Assembly (NCBI RefSeq): GCF_000281715.2
Contig: NZ_CP124576.1
Span: 4,127,001 to 4,191,000 of the forward strand
Source of the DNA: Sphingobium sp. AP49
Lineage (GTDB): Bacteria > Pseudomonadota > Alphaproteobacteria > Sphingomonadales > Sphingomonadaceae
DNA length: 64,000 nucleotides
Reading direction: 5' to 3'
In this document: positions 44,183-53,224 of the stretch, in pieces
How positions within the stretch are numbered: position 1 is the first letter of the stretch
How the letters are laid out: each line of letters opens with the position of its first letter
Position numbers and translations under genes: made by a program
The notes under the pieces: model-generated
The model's database searches: none
The model's input: the letters and a program-made list of their open reading frames with translations, nothing else
What the model was told of the DNA's origin: nothing

Positions 44183-46231
44183 TTACCAGATCTTCACCCG
44201 ATCCTTGGGATCGAGATAGATCTTGCCGCCCGGCGCTGGCTTGAACGCATCATACCAGGCGTCGAAATTGCGCACGATGTCGGCGCGATACTGCGACGGC
44301 GCGTGCGGATCGGTGACCAGGCGCTGGCGCAGATTGGCTTCGCGATAATTGCGGCGCCACACCTGCGCCCAGCCCAGGAAGAAGCGCTGGTCGCCGGTCA
44401 TGCCGTCGATCACCGGCGCGGCCTTTCCGCCCAGCGAGGCATGATAGGCGTCGAGCGCGACGGCCAGGCCGCCCAGATCGCCGATATTCTCGCCCATGGT
44501 GAAGGCGCCCTTCACATGCGCGCCCGGGAAGGGCTCATAGGCGTCATATTGAGCGCCGAGCTTGGCGGTCAGCGCCTTGAAATTGGCGACGTCCTGATCG
44601 GTCCACCACTGGTTGAGCTTGCCGGTCTCGTCATATTTCGCGCCCTGGTCGTCGAAATGATGGCTGAGTTCATGGCCGATCACCGCGCCGATGCCGCCAT
44701 AATTGACCGCCGGGTCGGCGTGGGGATCGAAGAAGGGCGGCTGCAGGATGGCGGCCGGAAAGACGATCTCGACCATGCCGAAATTGGCATAGGCATTGAT
44801 CTCCATCGGGGTCATGCCCCATTCCCAGCGATAGATGGGCTTGCCCAGCTTGCCGATATTATAGTCGAAGTCGAACTGGTTCGACCGCATCGCATTGCCG
44901 AACAGGTCGCCCGACTTGATGGTCAGGCCGCTATAGTCGCGCCAGCGATCGGGATAGCCGATCTTGGGCGTGAAGGCGGCGAGCTTCTTGTGGGCACGGG
45001 CCTTGGCCTCGTCGCTCATCCACGGCAGGCCATCGATGCGGCGCCCCATGGCGGACAGGACATTCTTGACCAGCTGGTCCATCGCCGCCTTGGTTTCGGG
45101 CGGGAAATATTTGGCGACATAGACTTTGCCGACTTCCTCACCCAGCGAGTCCTTGAGGAAGGTGACGCCGCGCTTCCAGCGTTCCTCGCGCTCGGGCGTG
45201 CCCGACAGGGTGGTGCCATAGAAGGCGAAATCGGCGCTGGCGATAGTGTCCGGCAGATAGTCGGCATATTGATGCAGGCTGCGCAGCAGCAGGCTGTCCT
45301 TCAGCACGCCGATCGGCGTCTTGGCGATCAGCGCGGCCTCGCCGGTGACGGCCGACGGCTGAGCGACCAGCAGGTCCGCAGGCTTGAGACCAACGGCGCC
45401 GAAATAGGCGGCGAAGTCGAAACCGGGCGCGGCCTTCTGCAGCGCGGCGAGGCTCATCTTATTATAGGTCTTGTCCGCGTCGCGGCTGTCGACCTGGGTC
45501 CAGTGGACCTTGGCGATCTCGGTCTCGAACGCCATCAGCGCGGCAGCGCGGGCCTTGGCATCGGGTTCGCCCAGCAAAGTCAGCATCTGTTCGAGATGGG
45601 CGACATAGGCGGTGCGGATCGCCGCCATCTTCTCGCCCTGGTCGAGATAATAGTCGCGGTCGGGCAGGCCCAGGCCACCCTGCATCATCGAGAGGATGTA
45701 GGTTTCAGGATCCTTGTCGTCCTGGCCGACATAGAAGCGGAACGGGCCGCGCACGCCGGCGCGCGCCGCCTTGCCGGAGAGGGCGGCATAGGCCTTCAGA
45801 TCCTTGACCGCGCCGATTTCGGCGAGCCAGGGCTTGATCGGAGCGAGGCCCTTCGCCTCGACCGCAGCCGAGTCCAGATAGGTCGCATAGGCGACGCCGA
45901 TCTTGCTGTTGGGATCGGTCTTGGCGCCGTCCAAAATCTCGCGGGTGCGCTTCTGCGACAGTTCGTCCAGCACGGTGAAGGCGCCATAGTTGGACTTGTC
46001 CGCCGGGATCGGCGTGTTCTTCAGCCAGGTGCCATTGGCATAGTCGTAGAAATCGTCACCGGGCTTGACCGAGGTGTCCATGCCAGCGGTGTCGAAGCCG
46101 TAGGCGCCGTAGGTCGGCTTGGCGGTCGCAGTCGGGGCAGCGGCGGTCGAGGTGGCGGGCTGGTCGGCATAGGCTACGGTCGCGGCAAGCGCGAGGCCAG
46201 TGGCGGCAGCGCCCATCAGGAGGAACTTCAT
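44183..46231 (-). CDS. M13-family (neprilysin-like) zinc metallopeptidase
   Basis: A 682-residue exported peptidase. Signal peptide MKFLLMGAAATGLALAATVAYA. The zinc site is HELSH in GAVIGHELSHHFDDQG with the third ligand in GENIGDLGG, and NAYANFGMVEIVFPAAILQPPFF is the substrate-binding NAY segment. The C-terminus KDRVKIW matches the conserved end of the family. Acts on small peptides in the periplasm. The start at 46231 begins the signal peptide and follows AAGGGAAATGCC. Confidence 0.94.
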   Translation of the reverse strand: MKFLLMGAAATGLALAATVAYADQPATSTAAAPTATAKPTYGAYGFDTAGMDTSVKPGDDFYDYANGTWLKNTPIPADKSNYGAFTVLDELSQKRTREILDGAKTDPNSKIGVAYATYLDSAAVEAKGLAPIKPWLAEIGAVKDLKAYAALSGKAARAGVRGPFRFYVGQDDKDPETYILSMMQGGLGLPDRDYYLDQGEKMAAIRTAYVAHLEQMLTLLGEPDAKARAAALMAFETEIAKVHWTQVDSRDADKTYNKMSLAALQKAAPGFDFAAYFGAVGLKPADLLVAQPSAVTGEAALIAKTPIGVLKDSLLLRSLHQYADYLPDTIASADFAFYGTTLSGTPEREERWKRGVTFLKDSLGEEVGKVYVAKYFPPETKAAMDQLVKNVLSAMGRRIDGLPWMSDEAKARAHKKLAAFTPKIGYPDRWRDYSGLTIKSGDLFGNAMRSNQFDFDYNIGKLGKPIYRWEWGMTPMEINAYANFGMVEIVFPAAILQPPFFDPHADPAVNYGGIGAVIGHELSHHFDDQGAKYDETGKLNQWWTDQDVANFKALTAKLGAQYDAYEPFPGAHVKGAFTMGENIGDLGGLAVALDAYHASLGGKAAPVIDGMTGDQRFFLGWAQVWRRNYREANLRQRLVTDPHAPSQYRADIVRNFDAWYDAFKPAPGGKIYLDPKDRVKIW

Positions 46232-46338
46232 GAAGGCATTTCCCTTGCTTCGGCGGAATCGGACGTCGTTCGACTGGTCCGTTGTGCCGGGCAGTTGAAC
46301 GCGCGTCAAAGAGCCATGTCCATGTCGTTGGTCGAAAA

Positions 46339-46971
46339 TTATCGACCGTTGAAATTATCGGGAAGGTGGATATGCGCCTTGAAAGCCGCCGCCAGACTGT
46401 CCCGGTCGAGCGGATCGAGCAGCGGCAAACGGCCTAGACTGGGCACCCCGGCGATATGCGGGATGATCCGCTCATTCTCCTCATGCGCCTCGCCGATGAA
46501 GGCAATGCCGACGACATGGACGCCGCGCGCGCGTAGCGCTTCTATACTGAGCAGGCTGTGGTTGATCGTGCCAAGACCGGTGCGGGCACACAGGATTGCG
46601 GGCTGTCCCCAATAGGCAAACAGGTCCGCCATCAGCAGGCTTTCGCTGACCGGCACCAGCACGCCGCCGGCCCCTTCCACCACCAGCGGGCCATCCACCT
46701 TGGGCAGGGCCAGGCGGTCGAGCGAGATGTCGACGCCATCGATCCGCGCGGCGAGATGCGGCGAGGCCGGCGTGGCGAGACGATAGGCTTCGGGCAGGAT
46801 GCGTTCGGGCGGCAGGCCGGACAGGGTGGCGACCCGTTCCTTGTCGCCCTGCGGATCGACGCCGGCCTGGATCGGCTTCCAATAATAAGCGCCGAGCGCC
46901 GCGGCGAGGCCGGCGGCGAAGACGGTCTTACCGATGTCGGTATCGGTGCCGGTGACGATCAGGCGGGTCAT
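46339..46971 (-). CDS. bioD: Dethiobiotin synthetase
   Basis: A 210-residue ATP-dependent enzyme that closes the ureido ring of dethiobiotin from DAPA and CO2. P-loop VTGTDTDIGKT at residues 6-16, catalytic Lys in YWKPIQAG and VEGAGGVLVPVS are characteristic. It starts four bases inside the bioF stop codon, so bioF-bioD are translationally coupled. Confidence 0.95.
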   Translation of the reverse strand: MTRLIVTGTDTDIGKTVFAAGLAAALGAYYWKPIQAGVDPQGDKERVATLSGLPPERILPEAYRLATPASPHLAARIDGVDISLDRLALPKVDGPLVVEGAGGVLVPVSESLLMADLFAYWGQPAILCARTGLGTINHSLLSIEALRARGVHVVGIAFIGEAHEENERIIPHIAGVPSLGRLPLLDPLDRDSLAAAFKAHIHLPDNFNGR

Positions 46972-48092
46972 CGCGCGACCCGGCGCAACACGTCGCCGAG
47001 CGCAATCACATCGGCGCGCCCGACATTGAGCGAGAGCGAGATGCGCAACCGGCTGGTGCCGGCGGGCACGGTCGGCGGGCGGATGCCGCGCACATCGAAG
47101 CCAGCCTCCTGCAAGGCGGCAGCGGCGGCCATGGTGCGCGCATCCTCGCCCAGGATCAGCGGGATGATCTGGCTGCGCGGACGGGGCAGGCCGAGCGGCG
47201 CACAGATCGCTTCCATCGCATCCTGGCGCAGGGTCAGCAGCCGATCACGCCGGTTGTCCGCCGTCTCGATCCGGTCGATCGCCGCCGAGGCCGCGACCGC
47301 CATCAGCGGCGAGGGCGCAGTCGAGAAGATGAAGGGCCGGGCGCGGTTGATGAGATAGTCGATATGGATACGCGGACCGCAGATCAGCGCGCCCTCCACG
47401 CCCATCGCCTTGCCGCAGGTATGGAGCGTGATGACATTGTGCAGGCCATCGAGGCCGGCCGACAGACCCCGCCCGCCCGGCCCGAAGACGCCAGTGCCAT
47501 GCGCCTCGTCCAGCAGCAACATCGCGTCATGGGTGGCGGCGAGCTTGGCCAGATCGGTGAGCGGCGCCATGTCGCCGTCCATCGAATAGAGCGTCTCGAC
47601 CGCGATCCAGATCCGCCCCTTGCCACCCTCGGCACGGAAGGCGGTGATGAGATCGGCGAAGCTTTGCAGATCATTATGGCGCGCGAAGACGGCAGTGGCC
47701 TTGGACAGACGGATGCCGTCATGGACGCTGGCATGAATCAGTTCGTCCGCGACGATCAGGTCACCGCGCTGCGGCAGGGTGGCGAACAGCGCCATGTTGG
47801 CGAGAAAGCCATTGGCGAGGAACAGCGACGCCTGGGTACGGAAAAATTCCGCCGCCTTGGCCTCCAGCCCTTCATGCTCCGGCGCATTGCCGCGCAGCAA
47901 GCGCGAGCCCCCCGAGCCAACCGGTACGCCGCGGGCGACCGCATCGGCCACGGCCTGACCAATGATCGGATCGGACGCGAGGCCGAGATAATCGTTAGAG
48001 GCAAAATCGCGCCCGGCGCGGGGGATCAGATGCCGCAGCCGCCCCCTCGATTCAAGCGCGGCCAGTTGCGTACGGAAGGGTTCGCTGCTCAT
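46968..48092 (-). CDS. bioF: 8-amino-7-oxononanoate synthase
   Basis: A 374-residue PLP alpha-oxoamine synthase that condenses pimeloyl-ACP/CoA with alanine. Landmarks: FASNDYLGLASD, GSGGSRLLRGN, LLLDEAHGTGVFGPGGRG and the PLP-lysine in HTCGKAMGVEGALI. First gene of bioF-bioD. No bioB, bioC or bioH is present here. Confidence 0.94.
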   Translation of the reverse strand: MSSEPFRTQLAALESRGRLRHLIPRAGRDFASNDYLGLASDPIIGQAVADAVARGVPVGSGGSRLLRGNAPEHEGLEAKAAEFFRTQASLFLANGFLANMALFATLPQRGDLIVADELIHASVHDGIRLSKATAVFARHNDLQSFADLITAFRAEGGKGRIWIAVETLYSMDGDMAPLTDLAKLAATHDAMLLLDEAHGTGVFGPGGRGLSAGLDGLHNVITLHTCGKAMGVEGALICGPRIHIDYLINRARPFIFSTAPSPLMAVAASAAIDRIETADNRRDRLLTLRQDAMEAICAPLGLPRPRSQIIPLILGEDARTMAAAAALQEAGFDVRGIRPPTVPAGTSRLRISLSLNVGRADVIALGDVLRRVAR

Positions 48093-48260
48093 GATCGCGG
48101 GCTATAGGCCCCCGCCCCGAACCGGGCAAGCAAGCGCTTAACTTCGCATATTTCCCGTATATTTTGTCATATTCATTCAAATGGCGGAAATTTCGTTACA
48201 AGCGCAGCCCCATTACCTATGCCTGACAATATAGGGCCATAGCGCCTTGTAGGACAGCGA

Positions 48261-48935
48261 TCAGAAGCTGAAGCTGAGGGACAGCGACGCGACATTATCA
48301 TTGCTGTCGTCGGCGTCGGGGCGGAAGCCATGCTGGTGGAGATAGCCGATCTCCGCATTCACATTTTTCGCGAGCGGCGTGGTGATCGCAATCATATTGC
48401 GCATCCGCTCCTCGCCCTGGACCCGCTGAAAATTGGTCTTGTTGAAATCGATGAAGCTTTCATGACTGAGGACCAGCGCGGTCTTGCCCCCTTCCTTGAA
48501 GGGCAGGACATATTTGACATAGGGCCGCAGCCTCCAGGCGGTGCCGTCGATGCCTTCACGCCAGCGCTGTTCCAGCCGTAGCCGGGCGCTGAGTGTGCCC
48601 GGGCCGATCTTGACGATATTGTCGAACGTCACCTGTTCTCGGGCACGATGTTCCATCACGGTGAAGTCGCCACCATCATATTGTGGGTCATGGGTATAGC
48701 CGGCCCAGACCGTCACCTGTTTGCTGACCTTGTACCCCAGCAGCGTGTTGCTCTCGATTTCGTAAAGACCATCGCGGTCGTTGCTGAAGCGGGCGACAAT
48801 TTCCTGGGACAGCCGCCAATGATCGGAGAGCTTCACCGTCGCGCTGGTCGTGGTCCAGAGTTGCTCATCCTCGCTGGCATGCGCCGTCGCGGGCAGCGCC
48901 AAAGCGGCAAGAAGATACAGGCATAGACGGCGCAT
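48261..48935 (-). CDS. DUF2490 outer-membrane protein
   Basis: A 224-residue beta-rich exported protein. Signal peptide MRRLCLYLLAALALPATAHA, then strands such as LWTTTSATVKLSDHWRLSQEIVARFSND and VWAGYTHDP, and a C-terminal Phe (SLSFSF), as in DUF2490 barrels. Function unknown. The start at 48935 begins the signal peptide; the much longer open frame upstream is unlike protein. Divergent from the TonB receptor. Confidence 0.8.
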   Translation of the reverse strand: MRRLCLYLLAALALPATAHASEDEQLWTTTSATVKLSDHWRLSQEIVARFSNDRDGLYEIESNTLLGYKVSKQVTVWAGYTHDPQYDGGDFTVMEHRAREQVTFDNIVKIGPGTLSARLRLEQRWREGIDGTAWRLRPYVKYVLPFKEGGKTALVLSHESFIDFNKTNFQRVQGEERMRNMIAITTPLAKNVNAEIGYLHQHGFRPDADDSNDNVASLSLSFSF

Positions 48936-49102
48936 CGGGCTTCGCTCTCCAACAGGAATTGTCGGGCGCTCTATGACGATTCGGTTACATAAGAGCGTCA
49001 GTTTGATTGCAGTTGTGTGACAATTGCTGTCCGCAATGTTGCCAGACCGCCGCACAGAGCGACGCGGATCCAAGTGAGCGCAAAACAAGGACAAATTGCA
49101 TC

Positions 49103-49114
49103 GCAACATGTTGC
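49103..49114. promoter_or_regulatory. GCAACATGTTGC palindrome upstream of the TonB receptor
   Basis: A perfect 12-base palindrome in an A+T-rich run with further GCAA/TTGC half-sites nearby (49096-49100 and 49123-49127). It is about 95 bases before the receptor start and may be an operator; it does not resemble a classical Fur box. Confidence 0.3.
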
Positions 49115-49206
49115 AATAAACTCGCAATATCATTAGCGGGCGACATTCGGGAGAGGCCATCGGGAGCAACGGCTCCATCCTTCGTCATGTTTCCAGGATC
49201 GCCGCC

Positions 49207-51321
49207 TTGCCCAGCCTCCGCTTCTCGCGCCTTGCAGCCCTGCCCTTCCTGTTTGCGCCCTTGCCTGTCCTGGCCCAGGCGCCGCTCGCCATGATGGCCG
49301 AGGACAGCGACATATTGGTGACCGCGCGTGCGCAGAAACTCTATCGCGTCGAAGACAGCGAGATCGGCAAGATCCCCGCCGACCCGATGGACATTCCCCA
49401 GTCGGTCCAGGTCATCACCAGCGAGTTGATCCGCGACCAGGGCGCGCGCGACATCACCGATCTTTATCGCAATATCGCCGGCGTCAGCGCCAACCAATAT
49501 GCCACCGTCACCTATCGCGGCTTCCGGCAGGAGGCGATGTTCTATGACGGGCTGCGCGGCGACCCGTTCCAGGGCTTCGCCGTGCCGAACCTGTTCAGCA
49601 TCGACCGGGTCGAGTTTCTGAAGGGGCCGGTCGGCATGCTCTATGGCGCCAGTTCGCCCGGCGGCATGGTCAATTATGTGACGAAGAAGCCGCAGGACAA
49701 GTTCGCCGCATCGGTGCGCGCGGTGGTCGGCAATTATGACCGTTATGGCGCGTCGGGCGAGGTAACCGGGCCGATCGACGCGAATGGCGTGGTCGCGGGC
49801 CGGGCCGGAATTTTCTACGAGAGCTTCGACACGGTGCAGCGCTTTTCCGGCAGCCGCAGCCTGGTCGCGGATGCCGGGCTGAAATTCAACCTGGCGCCCG
49901 ACACCAGCCTGACGGTGCAGGCGACCCGATATGACCAGAGCTTGCCCGGCAACCGGCTGCGCGGCGTGGCGATCGACGCGAACGGCAACTTCCTGGCTGA
50001 CCGCAACTGGACCCATAATGAGAAGAATGACAAGCTGGACCTGAAAGGCACGGTGCTACAGGCACGGCTGGACAGCCGCCTGTCCGACGCGATCAGCATC
50101 AATGCGTCAGGCCGCTGGTTCCGCTATACCGAAGATCAGCGCTATCATGAGCCGCTGGGACCGATCGACACCGACGGCGACGGCATGGTCGACACCCAGC
50201 CGCGCGAATTCCGGTCGCAACATCGCACGATCGAGGGGGTGAGCCTGGCGAGCAATATGATCGCCAGGCTGGAGACCGGCGGGATCAAACATATATTGCT
50301 GGTTGGCGCCGACTGGTATCGCGAGACACAGGATTTCAGCGGCGTGACGATCAAGGGCGTGCCGGGCCTGTCGCTGAGCAATCCCGTCTATGGCCTGAGC
50401 AACCCCACCGAGGCGGACCTGGCGGGCCTGACGCCGGAAGTGAATGCGTCGCGCGCCCATCGCTATGGCGTCTACGCCCAGGAACAGGCTGATATCGGCG
50501 AGCATGTCATCCTGGTCGGCGGCGTGCGCCATGACTGGTTCGACGACAAGGACAAGATTGGCGGCGCCTATGCCGATGGCGGCCGCTGGAGCTGGCGCGT
50601 CGGCGGCATCTACAAGCCGGTAAAATCCGTCTCCCTCTATGGCAGCTATGCCCAGAGCTTCGAGCCGCAAAGCCCCGGCAACCAGAATCCGTCGGTCGGC
50701 GGTCCCTTCGCCCCGATCGCCAGCCGCCAGTTCGAGGTCGGCGCCAAGGGCGAACTGATGGAGGGCAAGCTGCAACCGACGATCGCGCTCTACCATATCG
50801 TGCGCAACGGCATCGTGCAGGTCGATCCTGATCTGGAGCCTATCAATGGGCTGGACCAGCTATCGCCGGTCGGCGAGGTCACCAGCAAGGGGATCGAACT
50901 GACGCTGGCCGCCGACCTCAGCAAGAATTGGGTGCTGACCGCCAATTACGCCTATAATGACGCGCGCATCACCGACAGTGCGGACGGCGCGACGATCGAC
51001 AATGCGGTCGGCGGCCGTTTCCCCAATGCGCCGAATCATCAGGCCGGGCTCTGGTCCCGTTATCAGATCCCCGCCTGGGGCACGGCGCTGGCGCTGGGCG
51101 GCCAATATGTGTCCGGCCAGATCGACCGACGCGGCGCGCATATTCCCGGCTTCACCGTGTTCGACGGCAGCATCACCCAGAATCTGGGCTTTGCCGAGGC
51201 GATGATCCGGGTCGAGAATATCTTCGACAAGAGCTATGCCGTCGCCACCTTCGACGCGCGCAAGGGCGCCTTTGTCGGCCGGCCGCGCACGGTATTTCTG
51301 GAATTGCGGCGCGACTTCTGA
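49207..51321 (+). CDS. TonB-dependent siderophore receptor
   Basis: A 704-residue outer-membrane receptor. Leader LPSLRFSRLAALPFLFAPLPVLAQ, TonB-box-like DILVTARA, plug domain DIPQSVQVITSELIRDQGARDITDLYRNIAGVSANQYATVTYRGFRQE and VEFLKGPVGMLYGASSPGGMVNYVTKKP, then a 22-strand barrel ending LELRRDF. The plug sequence is the ferrichrome/hydroxamate-type siderophore group. The start is a TTG with AGGA nine bases upstream; the ATG at 49187 is out of frame. No siderophore utilisation genes are adjacent. Confidence 0.92.
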   Translation: MPSLRFSRLAALPFLFAPLPVLAQAPLAMMAEDSDILVTARAQKLYRVEDSEIGKIPADPMDIPQSVQVITSELIRDQGARDITDLYRNIAGVSANQYATVTYRGFRQEAMFYDGLRGDPFQGFAVPNLFSIDRVEFLKGPVGMLYGASSPGGMVNYVTKKPQDKFAASVRAVVGNYDRYGASGEVTGPIDANGVVAGRAGIFYESFDTVQRFSGSRSLVADAGLKFNLAPDTSLTVQATRYDQSLPGNRLRGVAIDANGNFLADRNWTHNEKNDKLDLKGTVLQARLDSRLSDAISINASGRWFRYTEDQRYHEPLGPIDTDGDGMVDTQPREFRSQHRTIEGVSLASNMIARLETGGIKHILLVGADWYRETQDFSGVTIKGVPGLSLSNPVYGLSNPTEADLAGLTPEVNASRAHRYGVYAQEQADIGEHVILVGGVRHDWFDDKDKIGGAYADGGRWSWRVGGIYKPVKSVSLYGSYAQSFEPQSPGNQNPSVGGPFAPIASRQFEVGAKGELMEGKLQPTIALYHIVRNGIVQVDPDLEPINGLDQLSPVGEVTSKGIELTLAADLSKNWVLTANYAYNDARITDSADGATIDNAVGGRFPNAPNHQAGLWSRYQIPAWGTALALGGQYVSGQIDRRGAHIPGFTVFDGSITQNLGFAEAMIRVENIFDKSYAVATFDARKGAFVGRPRTVFLELRRDF

Positions 51322-51347
51322 TCGTCCCGATTGTCACCGGGGCGATC
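51320..51347. terminator. Stem-loop overlapping both convergent stop codons
   Basis: GATCGTCCC (51320-51328) pairs with GGGGCGATC (51339-51347) with one G-T pair. It overlaps the TGA of the receptor and the stop of the methyltransferase. No U-tract. Confidence 0.45.
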
Positions 51348-53085
51348 AAAGATCGCCAAAATCCAGCCCGGCCTGCGCACCGGGCTGGTGCGAAACCCGT
51401 GTCTCGATCCGGGGCGCCTTGCGGTTGGGGCTGACCAGTGGCGGCAGGCGAGGATGCCGATCCACAAACAGTTCCGCGAGCGTGAAGATCTGAAGCGCCG
51501 GAAAGCGGCCGAATTCGGTCTGGACCAGGCCGTGGCTGTCCGCTTCCTGCTCCATGCCGCGTGTCGGCGCCGCTGCACAGACGAACAGGCCGATGCGATG
51601 GCCATCCCGCTGCATCACCCGTCCAAGATCGCGCACCATGGCCGGATTGACATTATGGCCGGCCTTGACGGAGATGACGCCAGTCCGGGTCTGGCCGCCC
51701 TCCCCGACATAATAGAAATAGCCGTCGACACCCTTGTCGCCGCCTTTCTTGCCGCCCATCCAGGGCCAACCGCCCAGCTTGAGCGTGATCCAGTGCTGAA
51801 ACTGATGCGGATCATCTACGGCCAGGCGCTGGGCCGAAGCGAGGTCGCGCGGGCTGCCGATGGTTTCAAACCGCGCAGCATTCCCATAACCTTCGCGCAG
51901 CCGCTTTTCGATCAGGCCGATGGCGAGGTGCGTGATATCGATGCCGATCCAGCGGCGACCCAGCTTCTGCGCGGCATCCACCGCCGTGCCACAACCGCAG
52001 AAGGGATCGAGGATGACGTCGCCAGGGTTGGAGGAGGCGGCGATAATGCGTTCGAGCAGGCCGATCGGCTTCTGGGTCGGATAGCCCAGTTTCTCATCCT
52101 CGCTATCCAGCCATTTGACATCCGCGTCGATGCCCTCCTCCGTATCGATCAGGCAGCCATCCGTGCCCGGCTGATAGGCCCAGATATCCTGATAGACTGT
52201 CCCCTGCCCCAGCCGCTGCTTGTAAGTAGGTCGCCCGGATGCCGACAGCACAACCTCTCCGGCCTGGTGGAGCAGATCAAGCATCTGCTGCGGCGGAGCA
52301 TCCTGCTGATCAAGCGGCAACAAGGCCTTGAGCGATGCGGGTATTGCCCAATGACGACTGCGCGCGGTGGGATCATAGCCCATCCATGGCAGGCCACTGG
52401 CCCCGGCGCGAATGCCCGCCCCTGTCAGTTCATTAAGTCGATAGGCGCCACGATCATCGCTATAGCGGAACGCGCCCGATATATATTTCCGCAGATGCGG
52501 CGTCCGGCCAGGATGAAAGATGATGTCCCGGCTGCGGGAATAGAAGAAAATGGTATCGTGGACCGGGCCGAACTGTGTCGACAATTTATTGTGCGACGAT
52601 GTCCTGCGCCAGATGATCTCGCTACGGAAATTTTCCACGCCGAACACCGCGTCCAGTACCAGTTTCAGATAGTGGCTCGCGGTTGGATCGCAGTGGAGAT
52701 AGAGGCTGCCGCTGGACTTGAGCACGCGATGCAGTTCCTGCAGGCGCACCGCCATCATGACCAGATAGGCCATCATGGCATTTTCGCCGATCGCCGTGCG
52801 CATCGCCTGCATCAACACATACAGCCGATGGTTGCCACTGTTGGTGATGTCCATCAGGGCGCCCGCAGCGGCCGGTCCCCAGCTCCATGTATCATCGAAC
52901 GCCTCTATGCTGGCGTCCGCGCCAGTGCCGGCGGGGGACCGAAAGAGGATATTGTAGCTGGCATTGGAATTGAACGGCGGATCAAGATAGACGAGATCGA
53001 CGCTCTCATCCGTAATATGTGCCCGCAATATGTCGAGATTGTCGCCATAATAGAGGCGATCGACCGTCCCGTTCCCTGATGCCAT
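51346..53085 (-). CDS. DNA methyltransferase fused to an Mrr-like nuclease domain
   Basis: A 579-residue protein. Residues 1-410 are a beta-class amino-methyltransferase: catalytic DPPF at 35-38 precedes the SAM-binding DPFCGCGT at 360-367, with EKLGYPTQKPIGLLERII before it. Residues about 435-545 resemble an Mrr/PD-(D/E)xK endonuclease: GGDKGVDGYFYYVG with Asp454, then GVISVKAG with Ser472-x-Lys474 in place of the usual Glu/Gln-x-Lys. The whole may be a single-chain restriction-modification enzyme or a methylation-linked nuclease. No specificity subunit is nearby. GGAGGGG is eight bases before the ATG. The gene sits between unrelated housekeeping genes and looks acquired. Confidence 0.87.
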   Translation of the reverse strand: MASGNGTVDRLYYGDNLDILRAHITDESVDLVYLDPPFNSNASYNILFRSPAGTGADASIEAFDDTWSWGPAAAGALMDITNSGNHRLYVLMQAMRTAIGENAMMAYLVMMAVRLQELHRVLKSSGSLYLHCDPTASHYLKLVLDAVFGVENFRSEIIWRRTSSHNKLSTQFGPVHDTIFFYSRSRDIIFHPGRTPHLRKYISGAFRYSDDRGAYRLNELTGAGIRAGASGLPWMGYDPTARSRHWAIPASLKALLPLDQQDAPPQQMLDLLHQAGEVVLSASGRPTYKQRLGQGTVYQDIWAYQPGTDGCLIDTEEGIDADVKWLDSEDEKLGYPTQKPIGLLERIIAASSNPGDVILDPFCGCGTAVDAAQKLGRRWIGIDITHLAIGLIEKRLREGYGNAARFETIGSPRDLASAQRLAVDDPHQFQHWITLKLGGWPWMGGKKGGDKGVDGYFYYVGEGGQTRTGVISVKAGHNVNPAMVRDLGRVMQRDGHRIGLFVCAAAPTRGMEQEADSHGLVQTEFGRFPALQIFTLAELFVDRHPRLPPLVSPNRKAPRIETRVSHQPGAQAGLDFGDL

Positions 53086-53174
53086 CGCGCTGTCCCCTCC
53101 ATGGGCAGCTCAACAAAAGGGGGAGGGTTCTTCCACAGAAAGCCGGTCCATTTCGGCGCGGCCCTAGTCGGAAA

Positions 53175-53205
53175 GAAGGGCGCGCCGCCTGTTGGCGCGC
53201 CCTTC
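53175..53205 (-). terminator. hppA terminator
   Basis: GAAGGGCGCGCC (53175-53186) pairs perfectly with GGCGCGCCCTTC (53194-53205), 20 bases after the hppA stop; the minus strand then reads TTTCC. Weak U-tract. Confidence 0.7.
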
Positions 53206-53224
53206 CCGTCCATTTCCGATGCAG

